DNA from: Pseudarthrobacter sp.
GTDB lineage: Bacteria; Actinomycetota; Actinomycetes; Actinomycetales; Micrococcaceae
Direction: 5' to 3'
DNA length: 64,000 nucleotides
NCBI GenBank assembly: GCA_031178005.1
Contig: JAPSJV010000009.1
Location: forward strand, 1-64,000
Below the pieces are notes generated by a model. The model did not search any database. It saw nothing but the letters and a program-made list of their open reading frames with translations, and was not told the DNA's origin. A program made the translations under genes and the position numbers. This document shows positions 1 to 9,398 of this stretch, piece by piece. The first letter of the stretch is position 1; each line of letters opens with the position of its first letter.

Positions 1-123
1 CGCAGCGAAACCGAACGAACCCAAGCCTTCCAAGCCTGGCTCCACCACTACAATCACGACAGAGGCCACACCGCACTCAAAGGTCAGCCACCAGCCACAC
101 GCGTCACCAACCTCAATGGGTAA
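1..123 (+). CDS. IS481-type transposase, C-terminal fragment (5' end outside window)
   Basis: The first 40 codons read as the C-terminal tail of an integrase-core (DDE) transposase: a Trp-Leu-His-His-Tyr-Asn segment, then an HTAL box and a PPATRV motif just before the stop. This tail is typical of IS481 and related IS3-like transposases, which cut and join the element's ends. The catalytic DDE residues lie upstream of the window, so intactness cannot be judged. The stop codon sits about 4 bases inside the inferred end of the element, as is usual for this family. Confidence 0.8.
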   Translation, partial: RSETERTQAFQAWLHHYNHDRGHTALKGQPPATRVTNLNG

Positions 124-127
124 TACA
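1..127 (+). mobile_element. IS481-type insertion sequence, right end only
   Basis: Only the terminal part of the element is in the window. The transposase stop at 121-123 is followed directly by TACA, which fits a right terminal repeat ending in ACA (IS481-type ends begin TGT). Immediately outside lies ACTAGG (128-133), matching the NCTAGN target preferred by IS481 of Bordetella. The exact boundary at 127 is inferred from this match. The left end and the other copy of the target duplication lie upstream of the window. Confidence 0.7.
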
Positions 128-133
128 ACTAGG

Positions 134-1157
134 CCAGCCATGCCTGTGGCCGTGCCACCGGCGCGCGAATACTCGACGGCGGTGCGTGTGGCAGCGTCGA
201 AGAGCCGGCCTTGCCCGCGGGCTACCGCCTGCCGGGCCGCTTCGTTATAGATGGCATCCACGCCGTCCGCACCGATAGCCAGGAACAGTGGCCGGACCTC
301 CTGTAGGTCCGCTTCCAGCCGGGCAACACTGCTGTGCGCCATGGTGATTCCGGCTGCCAGAAACGCCAGTGGGACAGATGTGGGCAGCGCGCCGGAGCGG
401 GCAGGAGGACCAGCACACGAGGCCGTTCCTCGTGCGGGACGTCCGGGAGCAGGGGAGCCAGGTTCCGGGCAGGCAGGACAAGGTTTCCATGGGTAATCCG
501 GCAGCCGCTTGGGACAAAGGCCGACGAGGCTGCACTGTTGGAGCCGGCACTATTTGGATTTGCACTGTAGAGAATCGAGGCGGTGTCGGCGGAAGTGGCG
601 GTGCTCCGGTGTCGCTCCAGTTCGGCGTCGGAAACGCCGGCACCGGCCGCGGCGAGGCTGGCAAGGTTGGGGGCATCGCCGTCGTAATCCATACGGACGG
701 TGCTGATGATCCGCTCCGCCGGCAGCTCGGCGGACCGGAGTACACCGGCCACCTGGCGGGAAATGGCGGCATCCTGCGTGAAGATCCGCCGCACGTCCGA
801 GTCCTGCAGGACATATGTGAGCTGTGCAGCTGGAACATCCGGGTCCATAGGAACTGTAACGCCGCCCGCGAACCACACCGCAAATTCCACCAGGGTGCGG
901 TGGTATCCGGTGACGGCGAGAACCGCTACGGGATCGCCGGCGCTTACTCCGCCCGCAATAAGGCCCTTGGCCAGCGCGGTGGCCTCGAGGGCAAACTGCC
1001 TTGCGGTAACGCCCGTCCATCCCGTGGTTCCCCTGCGTAAAAACAGGGAGTGGGATGGATGGCGGTCCAGCTGGTCGAGGACCAACCCGGTCACGGTGGA
1101 CCCGGGATCCGGCTCAACCAGCAATGCCGTGACGGCTTCCCTCACGCGGTTCTCCAA
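134..1157 (-). pseudogene. Long-chain acyl-CoA synthetase (AMP-binding), truncated and frameshifted
   Basis: The N-terminal half is a recognisable FadD15-type AMP-dependent acyl-CoA ligase, with a 'TARQF...ALAKGLIAGGV' start, a GDPVAVLAVTGYHR segment and the 'ASILYSAN' region where the Ser/Thr/Gly-rich P-loop would be. Around 380-402 the reading frame breaks. Downstream of that point the family sequence continues in another frame (FLAAGITMAHSS, then DAIYNEAARQAVARGQG, then VEYSRA), consistent with loss of one base. The gene then ends at the insertion sequence around position 133, so the adenylation core and C-terminal domain are missing. The 'ILYSAN' region also lacks the usual TSGTTG signature, which suggests decay before or after the insertion. 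It lies downstream of the mannosyltransferase gene on the same strand. Nonfunctional with high probability. Confidence 0.82.
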
Positions 1158-1213
1158 TCCGCAGCCGGGTGCACCTGCCCGGCTTTCCTCTCAAGGTTTA
1201 CGGCAATCCTGCC

Positions 1214-2890
1214 CTAGATCCATGATGGCATCCAGATCCGGAGCCGCCAGTCCTGGTAGCTGATGATCTCAGCTGTCCAAACAGGATAGAAGAACGCACT
1301 CACCAGCAGCACTCCTGCGAGGAACACCGCCACCAGGTACAGGCCGGAACGGCGGCGCCAGCCCGGACTGTCCGGAGAACCAAGCACCAGCCCCAGGCAA
1401 TAAGTCAGGGCAAGGATAAGGAACGGTTCGAATGAAATGACATAGAAGAAGAAGGTGGTCCGTTCGGGATACATAAACCAGGGCAGGTAGCCGGCAGCCG
1501 TGCCGGCCAGGATGGCACCCGCCCGCCAGTCCCGGCGGCCGGCCCACCAGAACAACAGCACCACCAGGGACACCACCGCGGCCCACCAAATGAGGGGGTT
1601 CCCCACGGAAAGAATTGCAGAGGTGCAATTGGAGATGGAGCAGCCGGGCGTGCCCTGTTCCGGTGACTGGTAGTAGAAGGACGTGGGGCGCCCCATGACC
1701 AGCCAGGTCCAGGCGGTGGCCTCGTAGGGATGGTCCGAGCCCAGGCCCTGATGGAAGTTGTATGCCTCCAGATGGTAGTGGAACCAGGACCTCAAGGTGT
1801 CCGGCAACCAGCCCCACTGCCCGGACGGGTTGGTCTGCGCCCAATTGCGGTAGTAGGCGTCCGCAGAGCGGAACCACCCTGTCCAGGTAGCGGCGTAGAC
1901 CAAAGCTGCGACCGGCACCATGGAGATGAATGCCGCAATGCCATCCTTGAGGACCGCACCCGTAAACCATCCCCGGATCCCTGCAGTCCGCCGGGCGCTC
2001 AGGTCCCAGAACACTGTAAGGAGGCCGAATCCTGCGAGGAAAAACAACGCTGACCATTTCGTCCCCACGGCCAGGCCCAGGCATACGCCGGCAGCGATCC
2101 GCCACCAGCGGATGCCCAGCCAGGGACCCGAGAGCAGTTGCAGGCGTGTGGGGAACCCAGTGGTCGAGGCCAGGGCCTGCCGGCCGATCCGCTCCGCCAG
2201 GCGCCGGCGGCCGTCGTCGCGGTCCAGGAGCAGGGCACCGAATGCGGCAAGCACCCAGAACATCAGGAAGATGTCCAGCAGGGACGTTCGCGACAGCACC
2301 AGGTGGTGGCCGTCCACGGCGAGCAGCAGGCCGGCGACGCCACCGAGGGTGACGGAGGAGAACAGCTTCTGCGCGATTAGCGCCAGCAGCAACACGGACA
2401 GTGTTCCTGTGAGCGCGGCGGCAAAGCGCCAGCCAAAGGCGTTGTCCGAACCGAAGAGCCACATGCCGGCAGCAATCATCCATTTGCCCACCGGCGGATG
2501 AACAACGTATTCGGGGGTGTCCAGGAGGATGGAAGGGTTGCCCGCATTGAAAGCATCATTGGCCTTGTCCGGCCAGTTCCGCTCATAGCCGCTGACCAGA
2601 TAGGAGTAGCCATCCTTGACGTAGTAGGTCTCGTCAAAAACCAGCGTGTTCGGCTCACCGAGCCTTACGAAGCGCAGCACACCGGCCAAAACTGCCGTCA
2701 GGGCTGGGGCCAGCCAATACCAAAGCCGTAACGACGGCGGGTAGTCCCGCCAGTTCCGCACGCTGCCGCTGAGGCGATGGATCAATGATTCGGTGGTGAA
2801 AGCCGTCCGTGGGTCAGCGATCCAGCCGGACGCCGGGACCGCGCCGCCGACTGCGCGGGAACCGGTGCGGGTGGCAGAGGTCTGGGTCAC
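1214..2890 (-). CDS. pmt: Dolichyl-phosphate-mannose--protein mannosyltransferase (GT39)
   Basis: Integral membrane glycosyltransferase that moves mannose from polyprenyl-phosphate-mannose to Ser/Thr of exported proteins. The 558-residue length and hydrophobic pattern fit the family: a cytoplasmic N-terminus of about 50 residues, then roughly 11 membrane helices. The first extracytoplasmic loop carries the FDETYYVKDGYSYL motif near residue 85, whose Asp-Glu pair is essential in the family, and the HPPVGKW motif follows about 45 residues later. The C-terminal region matches the four-helix PMT C-terminal domain. It is divergent from rsmI, with the two starts about 75 bases apart, an arrangement common in actinobacteria. 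In these bacteria protein O-mannosylation is coupled to Sec export. Confidence 0.93.
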   Translation of the reverse strand: MTQTSATRTGSRAVGGAVPASGWIADPRTAFTTESLIHRLSGSVRNWRDYPPSLRLWYWLAPALTAVLAGVLRFVRLGEPNTLVFDETYYVKDGYSYLVSGYERNWPDKANDAFNAGNPSILLDTPEYVVHPPVGKWMIAAGMWLFGSDNAFGWRFAAALTGTLSVLLLALIAQKLFSSVTLGGVAGLLLAVDGHHLVLSRTSLLDIFLMFWVLAAFGALLLDRDDGRRRLAERIGRQALASTTGFPTRLQLLSGPWLGIRWWRIAAGVCLGLAVGTKWSALFFLAGFGLLTVFWDLSARRTAGIRGWFTGAVLKDGIAAFISMVPVAALVYAATWTGWFRSADAYYRNWAQTNPSGQWGWLPDTLRSWFHYHLEAYNFHQGLGSDHPYEATAWTWLVMGRPTSFYYQSPEQGTPGCSISNCTSAILSVGNPLIWWAAVVSLVVLLFWWAGRRDWRAGAILAGTAAGYLPWFMYPERTTFFFYVISFEPFLILALTYCLGLVLGSPDSPGWRRRSGLYLVAVFLAGVLLVSAFFYPVWTAEIISYQDWRLRIWMPSWI

Positions 2891-2964
2891 TTGCCCATGC
2901 TACCTTTTGCGGCGGTGATGCCCAGGTTCGGGGCAGCCTGAAGCATTGGGACTACTGTGGACGT

Positions 2965-3849
2965 GTGCATGAGAATCCCAACACCGAAGATGCCAGCAAC
3001 TCCAGCGCCCCGTCAGGTCCGGGCAGGATTGTCCTGGCAGCCACTCCCATTGGTAACACGGGGGATGCGTCGGCACGCCTGGTGGAACTCCTGTCCACTG
3101 CGGACATCGTCGCTGCCGAAGATACCCGGCGCCTGCACAGGCTGGTCCAAAGCCTGGAAGTGACAGTGAGCGGCCGGGTTATCAGCTACCACGAACACAA
3201 CGAGGCTACGAAGACCGCCGAGCTGCTGGACCAGGTCCGCGAAGGCAAAACCCTGGTGATGGTGACGGACGCCGGCATGCCTGCAGTCTCTGACCCGGGA
3301 TTCCGGCTGGTGGAAGGCGCCGTAGCGGCCGGCCTGAAAGTTACAGCCGTTCCGGGACCATCGGCAGTGCTCACGGCACTGGCGTTGTCCGGGCTGCCCA
3401 CAGACAGGTTCTGCTTCGAAGGATTCCTGCCACGCAAGGCAGGCGAGCGAGCAGGCCGGCTCGCAGAGCTTGATGCCGAACGCCGCACCATGGTGTTCTT
3501 CGAAGCTCCCCACCGGTTGGAACCCATGCTGCGCGCCTTGCGTGAACGCTTCGGCGGCGACCGGCGGATTGCCGTCTGCCGGGAACTGACCAAGACCTAT
3601 GAAGAGGTACTGCGCGGAACGTTGACCGAGCTCCTGGACTGGGCGGAGAACAACGAGGTCCGCGGCGAGATCGCCGTTGTGGTGGCGGGCGCTCCCGAAC
3701 GGGAGCCGGGAACTCCGGAGGACCACGTTGCGGCCGTTAACGAACTTGTGGCGAAGGGTGTACGGCTCAAGGAGGCTGTGGCCACGATTGCGGAGGACGT
3801 CCGCGTCAGCAAGCGCGAGCTGTATTCGGCGGTGCTGGCCGCACGCTGA
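2965..3849 (+). CDS. rsmI: 16S rRNA 2'-O-ribose C1402 methyltransferase
   Basis: SAM-dependent tetrapyrrole-methylase-fold enzyme that 2'-O-methylates C1402 of 16S rRNA in the decoding centre. The protein opens with GRIVLAATPIGNTGDAS, followed by AEDTRRLHRL, the TDAGMPAVSDPGFRLVEGA loop and AVPGPSAVLTALALSGLP, all hallmarks of RsmI. The frame is open upstream to 2809, but that stretch has no family similarity and overlaps the divergent pmt start. GTG at 2965 gives 294 residues, close to family size. No strong Shine-Dalgarno sequence precedes it, so the start is less certain than the identity. In many relatives metG lies between rsmI and tatD; here a dehydrogenase and the moxR cluster occupy that space. 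Confidence 0.93.
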   Translation: MHENPNTEDASNSSAPSGPGRIVLAATPIGNTGDASARLVELLSTADIVAAEDTRRLHRLVQSLEVTVSGRVISYHEHNEATKTAELLDQVREGKTLVMVTDAGMPAVSDPGFRLVEGAVAAGLKVTAVPGPSAVLTALALSGLPTDRFCFEGFLPRKAGERAGRLAELDAERRTMVFFEAPHRLEPMLRALRERFGGDRRIAVCRELTKTYEEVLRGTLTELLDWAENNEVRGEIAVVVAGAPEREPGTPEDHVAAVNELVAKGVRLKEAVATIAEDVRVSKRELYSAVLAAR

Positions 3850-3999
3850 TCCTGCTGTGCGATTGCACAGTCATTGGGTACCTACGTGGTGCGTGCAGGC
3901 GTAGACCCTGCGGGAACGGCGGCAGTACTGTGGCACTAAATCCACCCGGTGCCGCGTGCGGCGTCCCGGGTAGCCACCGATTCCAATGAGGGAGTAACC

Positions 4000-5499
4000 G
4001 TGACCGAGACCGCCACCCCTACTGTCAGTGCGGACCGCGAAAGCGAGCTGCTTGCCTCCGTTCCTACCGGGCTGCTTATCAATGGTGAGTGGCGGCCGGC
4101 CGCGTCGGGTAAGACCTTTGATGTTGAGGATCCTTCCACGGGCAAGGTGCTGCTGAGCATTGCCGACGCCGGTCCCGAGGATGGTGCCGCGGCACTGGAT
4201 GCTGCTGCGGCGGCCCAGGAGTCCTGGGCGAAGGTTCCTTCCCGTGAACGCGGCGAGATCCTGCGGCGTGCGTTTGAGATGGTCACTGCCCGTGCTGAGG
4301 ACTTTGCGCTGTTGATGACCCTGGAGATGGGCAAGCCGCTGGCGGAGGCCCGTGGTGAAGTGACCTATGGTGCTGAGTTCCTGCGCTGGTTCTCCGAAGA
4401 GGCTGTGCGTGCTTTTGGCCGTTACTCGGTTTCCCCGGACGGCAAGTCCCGCCTGCTGGTGACCAAGAAGCCGGTGGGCCCGTGCCTGCTGATCACGCCG
4501 TGGAACTTCCCGCTGGCCATGGCGACCCGCAAGGTGGCCCCTGCCGTGGCGGCCGGCTGCACGATGGTCCTGAAGTCCGCGAACCTCACGCCGTTGACTT
4601 CGCAGCTGTTCGCTGCCGTGATGCAGGAGGCGGGCCTGCCCGCCGGAGTCCTCAATGTCATTCCCACCTCAACTGCCGGCGCCACCACCGGTCCGCTGAT
4701 CAAGGACACCCGGCTGCGGAAGCTGTCCTTCACCGGTTCCACCGAAGTGGGCCGCCGCCTGATCGCTGACGCAGCTGACACGGTGCTGCGGACCTCGATG
4801 GAATTGGGCGGCAACGCACCATTCCTGGTCTTCGAGGACGCGGACCTGGACGCGGCGGTGGCCGGGGCGATGCTGGCCAAGCTGCGGAACATGGGTGAGG
4901 CCTGCACGGCCGCGAACCGGTTTATTGTCCACGAGTCCGTTGCTGCCGAGTTCGCGGAGAAGTTCGCCGCGAAGATGAAGGACATGACCACCGCCCGCGG
5001 TACCGAGCCCGAGTCCAAGGTGGGCCCGCTGATCGATGCCAAGAGCCGGAACAAGGTCCATGAACTGGTCTCCGACGCGGTAGCCAATGGTGCTGTGGCC
5101 GTGATCGGCGGCGGTCCCGTGGACGGACCGGGCTACTTCTACCAGCCCACCGTCCTCAGCGGCGTCACCGAAGGCACCCGGATCCTGTCCGAGGAAATCT
5201 TCGGCCCCGTTGCCCCGGTCATCACCTTCAGCACCGAGGACGAGGCCGTGCGCCTGGCCAACAACACCGAGTATGGGTTGGTTGCCTACGTCTTCACCAA
5301 GGACCTCAACCGCGGCATCCGCATGGGCGAGCGCCTCGAGACCGGCATGCTGGGCCTGAACGCGGGCGTGATCTCCAACGCCGCAGCACCCTTTGGCGGC
5401 GTCAAGCAGTCCGGCCTGGGCCGTGAAGGCGGCCTCGAAGGCATCGAGGAATACCTCTACACCCAGTACATCGGCATCGCCGACCCCTACGCCGGCTAA
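4000..5499 (+). CDS. gabD: NAD(P)-dependent succinate-semialdehyde dehydrogenase-type aldehyde dehydrogenase
   Basis: Aldehyde dehydrogenase superfamily, 499 residues, most like GabD enzymes that oxidise succinate semialdehyde to succinate in the GABA shunt. Visible features are TPWNFPLAMATRKVAPA, the coenzyme motif FTGSTEVGRRL, the general-base glutamate in MELGGNAPF and the nucleophilic cysteine in NMGEACTAANRF. The C-terminus has the EEIFGPVAPVITF and PFGGVKQSGLGREGG boxes. GTG at 4000 is preferred because GAGGGAG lies just upstream; an in-frame ATG at 3949 has no such site. No gabT or gabP is nearby, so the natural substrate is inferred from family resemblance. Its stop overlaps the stop of the convergent transglutaminase gene. 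Confidence 0.88.
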   Translation: MTETATPTVSADRESELLASVPTGLLINGEWRPAASGKTFDVEDPSTGKVLLSIADAGPEDGAAALDAAAAAQESWAKVPSRERGEILRRAFEMVTARAEDFALLMTLEMGKPLAEARGEVTYGAEFLRWFSEEAVRAFGRYSVSPDGKSRLLVTKKPVGPCLLITPWNFPLAMATRKVAPAVAAGCTMVLKSANLTPLTSQLFAAVMQEAGLPAGVLNVIPTSTAGATTGPLIKDTRLRKLSFTGSTEVGRRLIADAADTVLRTSMELGGNAPFLVFEDADLDAAVAGAMLAKLRNMGEACTAANRFIVHESVAAEFAEKFAAKMKDMTTARGTEPESKVGPLIDAKSRNKVHELVSDAVANGAVAVIGGGPVDGPGYFYQPTVLSGVTEGTRILSEEIFGPVAPVITFSTEDEAVRLANNTEYGLVAYVFTKDLNRGIRMGERLETGMLGLNAGVISNAAAPFGGVKQSGLGREGGLEGIEEYLYTQYIGIADPYAG

Positions 5500-8009
5500 C
5501 CCTGCCGCAACCGCCGAAGGCCGTCGCGCGCTCCCTCCCAGGAACGCACGGTGGCCTTTGCCGTTAAGCGCACCAGCACAGCGGTGCCATGTAGCGGTGC
5601 CGCCGCGAACCTGGCCATATGGCGCAAGGTCGACGGTGGAATCCAGCCCGCACGCAGCTGGGCCGGCCTCGTGGCATTGGCCCGCAGTGCCTCCTGGACG
5701 GCAGCGATCCGTCCGGCGGCCTGCTTCGATGCGGCGTCCACGCCGGATACGTGGGTGCCTGCTACTGCCGGTTCCGGATTGGCTTCCGGCGGGCCGTAGA
5801 CGGTTGTTTCATAGTCACTGGTCAGCGCGAGGACTGCCTGGTGCCCGGCGTCGTCCATTCCTCCGGGTTCGCCCAGCACTCCGGTGCCGCGAAGTCGTCC
5901 AGTGTAGTTCCTGGGCGTTTCGCTGAGTTGTGGAGGCACCCCGTAGTCCGTCCCGAGGTCCTCAAGTTCCGTCCATGCCGCCGTGATTCCAGCTGCGGGG
6001 CCATCGCGTCCGGCACGCAGCCGGGATGCGCGGACAGCGCCCCGGATGGTACGCGGTGTTACCCCGAGCAGGAGAATCCCCAGCACGCCGCCGAGTGCCG
6101 CCAGCCAGGGACCGGCACCGGGACCTGCTCCTGGGGAAGTGCCGCCGCCTGGGAGTGGGACTGCTGAGCTACTGGGGGTGGGAGCAGGAGCGGTTGCAGC
6201 CGGGGCATCCAGTGCGTCGTCGTTCTCCAGCGATTGAGGCGAGCCCGGTGCAGCGGAGGACGAGGTCGCATAGGAAGGCACTATGCCGCGGGATGGAGTG
6301 GGTTCGAACGGCACCCAGCCCAGGCCCTCGAAATACAACTCAGGCCAGGCATGGGCGTCGCGGGAGTCCACCTCATACTGGGAAACGCCTTCGACCCCCG
6401 CTACCGTCATGGTTTCTCCGGTGAGCCGGCCTGGTGCATAACCTATTGCGATCCGGCTCGGAATTCCCTGCACCCGGGCCATCACCGCCATAGCCGAAGA
6501 AAAGTGGATGCAGTAACCGCTCTTTTGGCCCAGGAAGTCGGCCAGCACGGACAGTCCATTGCCGTCATAACCGGCCCGGGCGGGAGTGTCCAGGGAATAG
6601 GTGAAGTCGCCGGACCGCAAATACGTCTGGATGGCGAGGGCCTTGGCAAATGGGCTGGATGTGAAGCCGGCAACGGAATCGGCAGTTGACCTGACAATCT
6701 CCGGCACATCAGCGGGGACGGTCGTGAAATCGGCCGCGACGCCATCCGGCGGCCGCGTGGACCGGGCCAGGAGATCGGCGGTGAGCTCCGGCATTGAAGA
6801 CACCACTGTGTACTGCTGGCCGCGGGTATTGGTGTCGGAACTGCGGATGCTCAGTGTCAACGGGTCCCAGCCCCATTGCCCGTTCAACCCCTCAACGGAC
6901 TCCGGCGCGTAGGGGACCGGAAGATACGGGCTGGAAAAGTTGCCGGGACTGATCTTGGTGACGCTTCGCTTCAGCTCTGGCGGCAGGACCGTCCCTTGTT
7001 GGATCCGGGAGGTTCCGGCCTGCCGCGCTGCGCCGCGGTCATCAGGACCCCAGGACTCTCCCGAAAAGCTGTCAACGGTGACTGAACGCAGGTACGGCGC
7101 AGTTCCCGCTGTTGTGCCATACGTGATGCGCCCGCTGCCGGTGGGTGCCCGGAGGCTGTTGCCCAGGGTGATCATGGGGTTCAGGCCGTTGCCGGTGCCC
7201 CAGGCATTCAGCCGCGATCCCTGCGGGAAGGAGCCGGTGTCGAAGCCTGGAATCGCAGTGGGCAAGACCAGGGTCGTGGCAAGGGCTGCAGCTCCGATCA
7301 GTGCGGTCCGCCGCGTCTGCCCGGGATTTCGGACGGTGTCCCCGGCAAGCCGGGCCCCTGTGTCATACCACTGGCTGCAAGACAGGATCACCAGGTATCC
7401 GGCGGCGGCCAGCAGGAATGCCAGCCAGCCGACGCTTTGGGGCTTCAGCATGGCGGGTACCACAAGGATGGCCAGTATGGCGATTCCGCTGGTGGCGGGC
7501 ATCCCCAGGGGAACAGCCAGGGCATCGAGGAGAACCACCAGGACGCCGACGGCGGCACACGCCAGCAGTACAATCCCGGCGTTGGGTGCCACCGGGGTGC
7601 TCTCTGAGAGGACTGTCTCACCGGCGCGCTGGAGCAAACCCTCCAAGGCCGACAGGGTTTGGCCTGTAGGAACAAATCCCGCGACGGCAGTGCCGCGGAA
7701 GAACGTGAGGGTCAGGATGGCAACGAGTGCAGCCAGACCTCCCGCTGTCACCACAAGGGGCCGCGCACGCAGGGAGCGCAGGAGGGCCATAACGCCTGCA
7801 ACCACCAACACAGTGGTCAACAGCGGCAAGTACCAGGCCCAGCCACGCATCACGCCGTTGAGGGACAAAGATGCGCCGCCAGTGGCCAGGACGGTACCGG
7901 CGGCCATGATCCATGGCTGGTAGCCAACACGTGGATGGGCAGGCCGAACGGGCTGTTCTGACTCCCCGGGCGCCGTGGAGTTGCGGGAGCGTTCGGGGGC
8001 CAGAGTCAC
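5496..8009 (-). CDS. Membrane transglutaminase-like protein (TgpA/DUF3488-DUF4129)
   Basis: 837-residue membrane protein of the TgpA type. About six hydrophobic helices fill the first 210 residues (DUF3488 region). A large extracytoplasmic domain then carries the transglutaminase core: Cys near residue 499 in SGYCIHFSSAMAVMAR, followed by GIPSRIAIGYAPG, and His near 552 in DSRDAHAWPE, with the downstream Trp-Val-Pro-Phe-Glu-Pro-Thr-Pro closure. A Ser/Pro/Ala-rich linker leads to another membrane helix and a cytoplasmic DUF4129-like tail. It is the third gene of a moxR-DUF58-transglutaminase operon; its GTG start overlaps the DUF58 stop by 4 bases. This operon is widespread in actinobacteria and is thought to act at the envelope, but its substrate is unknown. 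Confidence 0.92.
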   Translation of the reverse strand: MTLAPERSRNSTAPGESEQPVRPAHPRVGYQPWIMAAGTVLATGGASLSLNGVMRGWAWYLPLLTTVLVVAGVMALLRSLRARPLVVTAGGLAALVAILTLTFFRGTAVAGFVPTGQTLSALEGLLQRAGETVLSESTPVAPNAGIVLLACAAVGVLVVLLDALAVPLGMPATSGIAILAILVVPAMLKPQSVGWLAFLLAAAGYLVILSCSQWYDTGARLAGDTVRNPGQTRRTALIGAAALATTLVLPTAIPGFDTGSFPQGSRLNAWGTGNGLNPMITLGNSLRAPTGSGRITYGTTAGTAPYLRSVTVDSFSGESWGPDDRGAARQAGTSRIQQGTVLPPELKRSVTKISPGNFSSPYLPVPYAPESVEGLNGQWGWDPLTLSIRSSDTNTRGQQYTVVSSMPELTADLLARSTRPPDGVAADFTTVPADVPEIVRSTADSVAGFTSSPFAKALAIQTYLRSGDFTYSLDTPARAGYDGNGLSVLADFLGQKSGYCIHFSSAMAVMARVQGIPSRIAIGYAPGRLTGETMTVAGVEGVSQYEVDSRDAHAWPELYFEGLGWVPFEPTPSRGIVPSYATSSSAAPGSPQSLENDDALDAPAATAPAPTPSSSAVPLPGGGTSPGAGPGAGPWLAALGGVLGILLLGVTPRTIRGAVRASRLRAGRDGPAAGITAAWTELEDLGTDYGVPPQLSETPRNYTGRLRGTGVLGEPGGMDDAGHQAVLALTSDYETTVYGPPEANPEPAVAGTHVSGVDAASKQAAGRIAAVQEALRANATRPAQLRAGWIPPSTLRHMARFAAAPLHGTAVLVRLTAKATVRSWEGARDGLRRLRQG

Positions 8010-9388
8010 CTCGCCACCTCCGCCCCTCTGCGTACGTCCACGGCGGCAGGAGCCGTGGCACTGCCGGGGAGATCGTCGTCGAAATTCCGCCAGGCCTCCT
8101 GAACCGATGTGGAAGGTGACAGGGCCACTGCCCGCCAGCCGCCCAGCCTGAGGATGTCCAGGGCTTCGTGGCAGTCATCCGGGCGATCGGTGACGAGCAT
8201 GGCGAACGCGTTGGCCCCGTAGCCGGCGCCGGCTGCCAGCGCTCGCGCCTCGCTGAACGTCGGCTTCCCGAGCAGGGCAATAAGGGGCCCCCGCATCCGG
8301 TGGGCGGACAGTTTGTCCATGAGGGGGTCGGCGAAAACCGCAGGCGCGTGGTCCTGGCCGGTTGATGCCTCCCGCATACCCGGTCGGTGTTGGCCGGTAA
8401 GCCCGATGGCGGCGAGGCTGTCGGCGATGCCCTGGAGGCCGGCGGCGCCGGAATATTCCTCGGACTCCGGTTCAGGTGCCGACGGCGAGCGGCGGAACGC
8501 CGGTTCGCCTGCCGGATCAAGGCAGCGCAGGGAATAGTTGCGCTCCATCAGGTGCGCACTGATGGACATGGTGGCAACAACTGTCCACTCGAAGCAACGG
8601 CTGCTGATGGGCTGGTCGGGGTCCGCCTGGCCTGCTACGGGGCCATCCGGAAATGCTGCAAACCGCTGATCCAGGATGATGGTTGCCTCTGGCGTGGTTA
8701 CCGACTCTTCCTGCCGGACCATAAGGGTCCCGTGCCGGGCAGTGGCCGCCCAATGCACCCGGCGCATGGGGTCGCCATGCCGGTACTCCCGCGTCATCAC
8801 ATCGTCTTCACTGGGGTTGGCCCGGATCCTGGTGGCTGTCATGCCGTCGTTGCCACGCGCGCCCGCGAGGCCGGTGGGTGGAAGTTCGACGGCGGCCGGC
8901 GTGACCGTGAGGACGTCGCCGTCGTCGATGGTGTGGCGGTGCAGCGACAGTCCGAAGGGGTCCGTGAACTCTGCTGTGACGGGACCGATCACATACTGGC
9001 CCCGGCGGCCGGACCTCAGGTGGTACTCGTAACGGCTGGTACCCCCGGTGGAGGACCGTGCGGGGAATCGGAAAGCCGGCGACTGTCCGAAGCGGGAAGG
9101 AAGCTTTTCCTCCATCAGGGTGGTCCCGGAAATGCTGCCGGACCTGGCCACTGCCAGCTTCACGGTTGCGGTGGCCCCCGTCTCCACGCTTTCGGGATCA
9201 AACTCCCGGTATACCGTGAACGACGGTTTGAGGAGCCGCACTCCGGCCAGCGAGATGAGCGGCAGCACCGCCAGCAGTACGGAGAGCGTGAGCAGGTCAC
9301 GGCGGCCCATGATGCCCGCGGCGAGCAGGCAGACACCGGCGGCCACCAGCAGGCCCCAACCGCGTTTGGTAAACAAGTGGCGCCGCAT
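8006..9388 (-). CDS. DUF58 domain-containing membrane protein
   Basis: 460 residues. Two hydrophobic segments near the N-terminus (WGLLVAAGVCLLAAGIM and a following helix) anchor it in the membrane. A beta-rich extracytoplasmic-looking region follows, and then the DUF58 signature VMTREYRHGDPMRRVHWAATA with a trailing LMVRQEE. DUF58 proteins have a von Willebrand A-like fold and partner with MoxR ATPases. The ATG at 9388 leaves 10 bases after the moxR stop; a longer frame reaching 9580 overlaps moxR and has no family similarity, so it is rejected. Probably co-transcribed and translationally coupled with both neighbours. Confidence 0.9.
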   Translation of the reverse strand: MRRHLFTKRGWGLLVAAGVCLLAAGIMGRRDLLTLSVLLAVLPLISLAGVRLLKPSFTVYREFDPESVETGATATVKLAVARSGSISGTTLMEEKLPSRFGQSPAFRFPARSSTGGTSRYEYHLRSGRRGQYVIGPVTAEFTDPFGLSLHRHTIDDGDVLTVTPAAVELPPTGLAGARGNDGMTATRIRANPSEDDVMTREYRHGDPMRRVHWAATARHGTLMVRQEESVTTPEATIILDQRFAAFPDGPVAGQADPDQPISSRCFEWTVVATMSISAHLMERNYSLRCLDPAGEPAFRRSPSAPEPESEEYSGAAGLQGIADSLAAIGLTGQHRPGMREASTGQDHAPAVFADPLMDKLSAHRMRGPLIALLGKPTFSEARALAAGAGYGANAFAMLVTDRPDDCHEALDILRLGGWRAVALSPSTSVQEAWRNFDDDLPGSATAPAAVDVRRGAEVAR

Positions 9389-9398
9389 GGTGGCAGTC

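Noticed and set aside
3855..3870. CTGTGC-GATT-GCACAG hairpin between rsmI and the dehydrogenase gene
   Set aside because: A 6-bp stem without a T tract is too weak to call a terminator, and it does not fit a known operator consensus.
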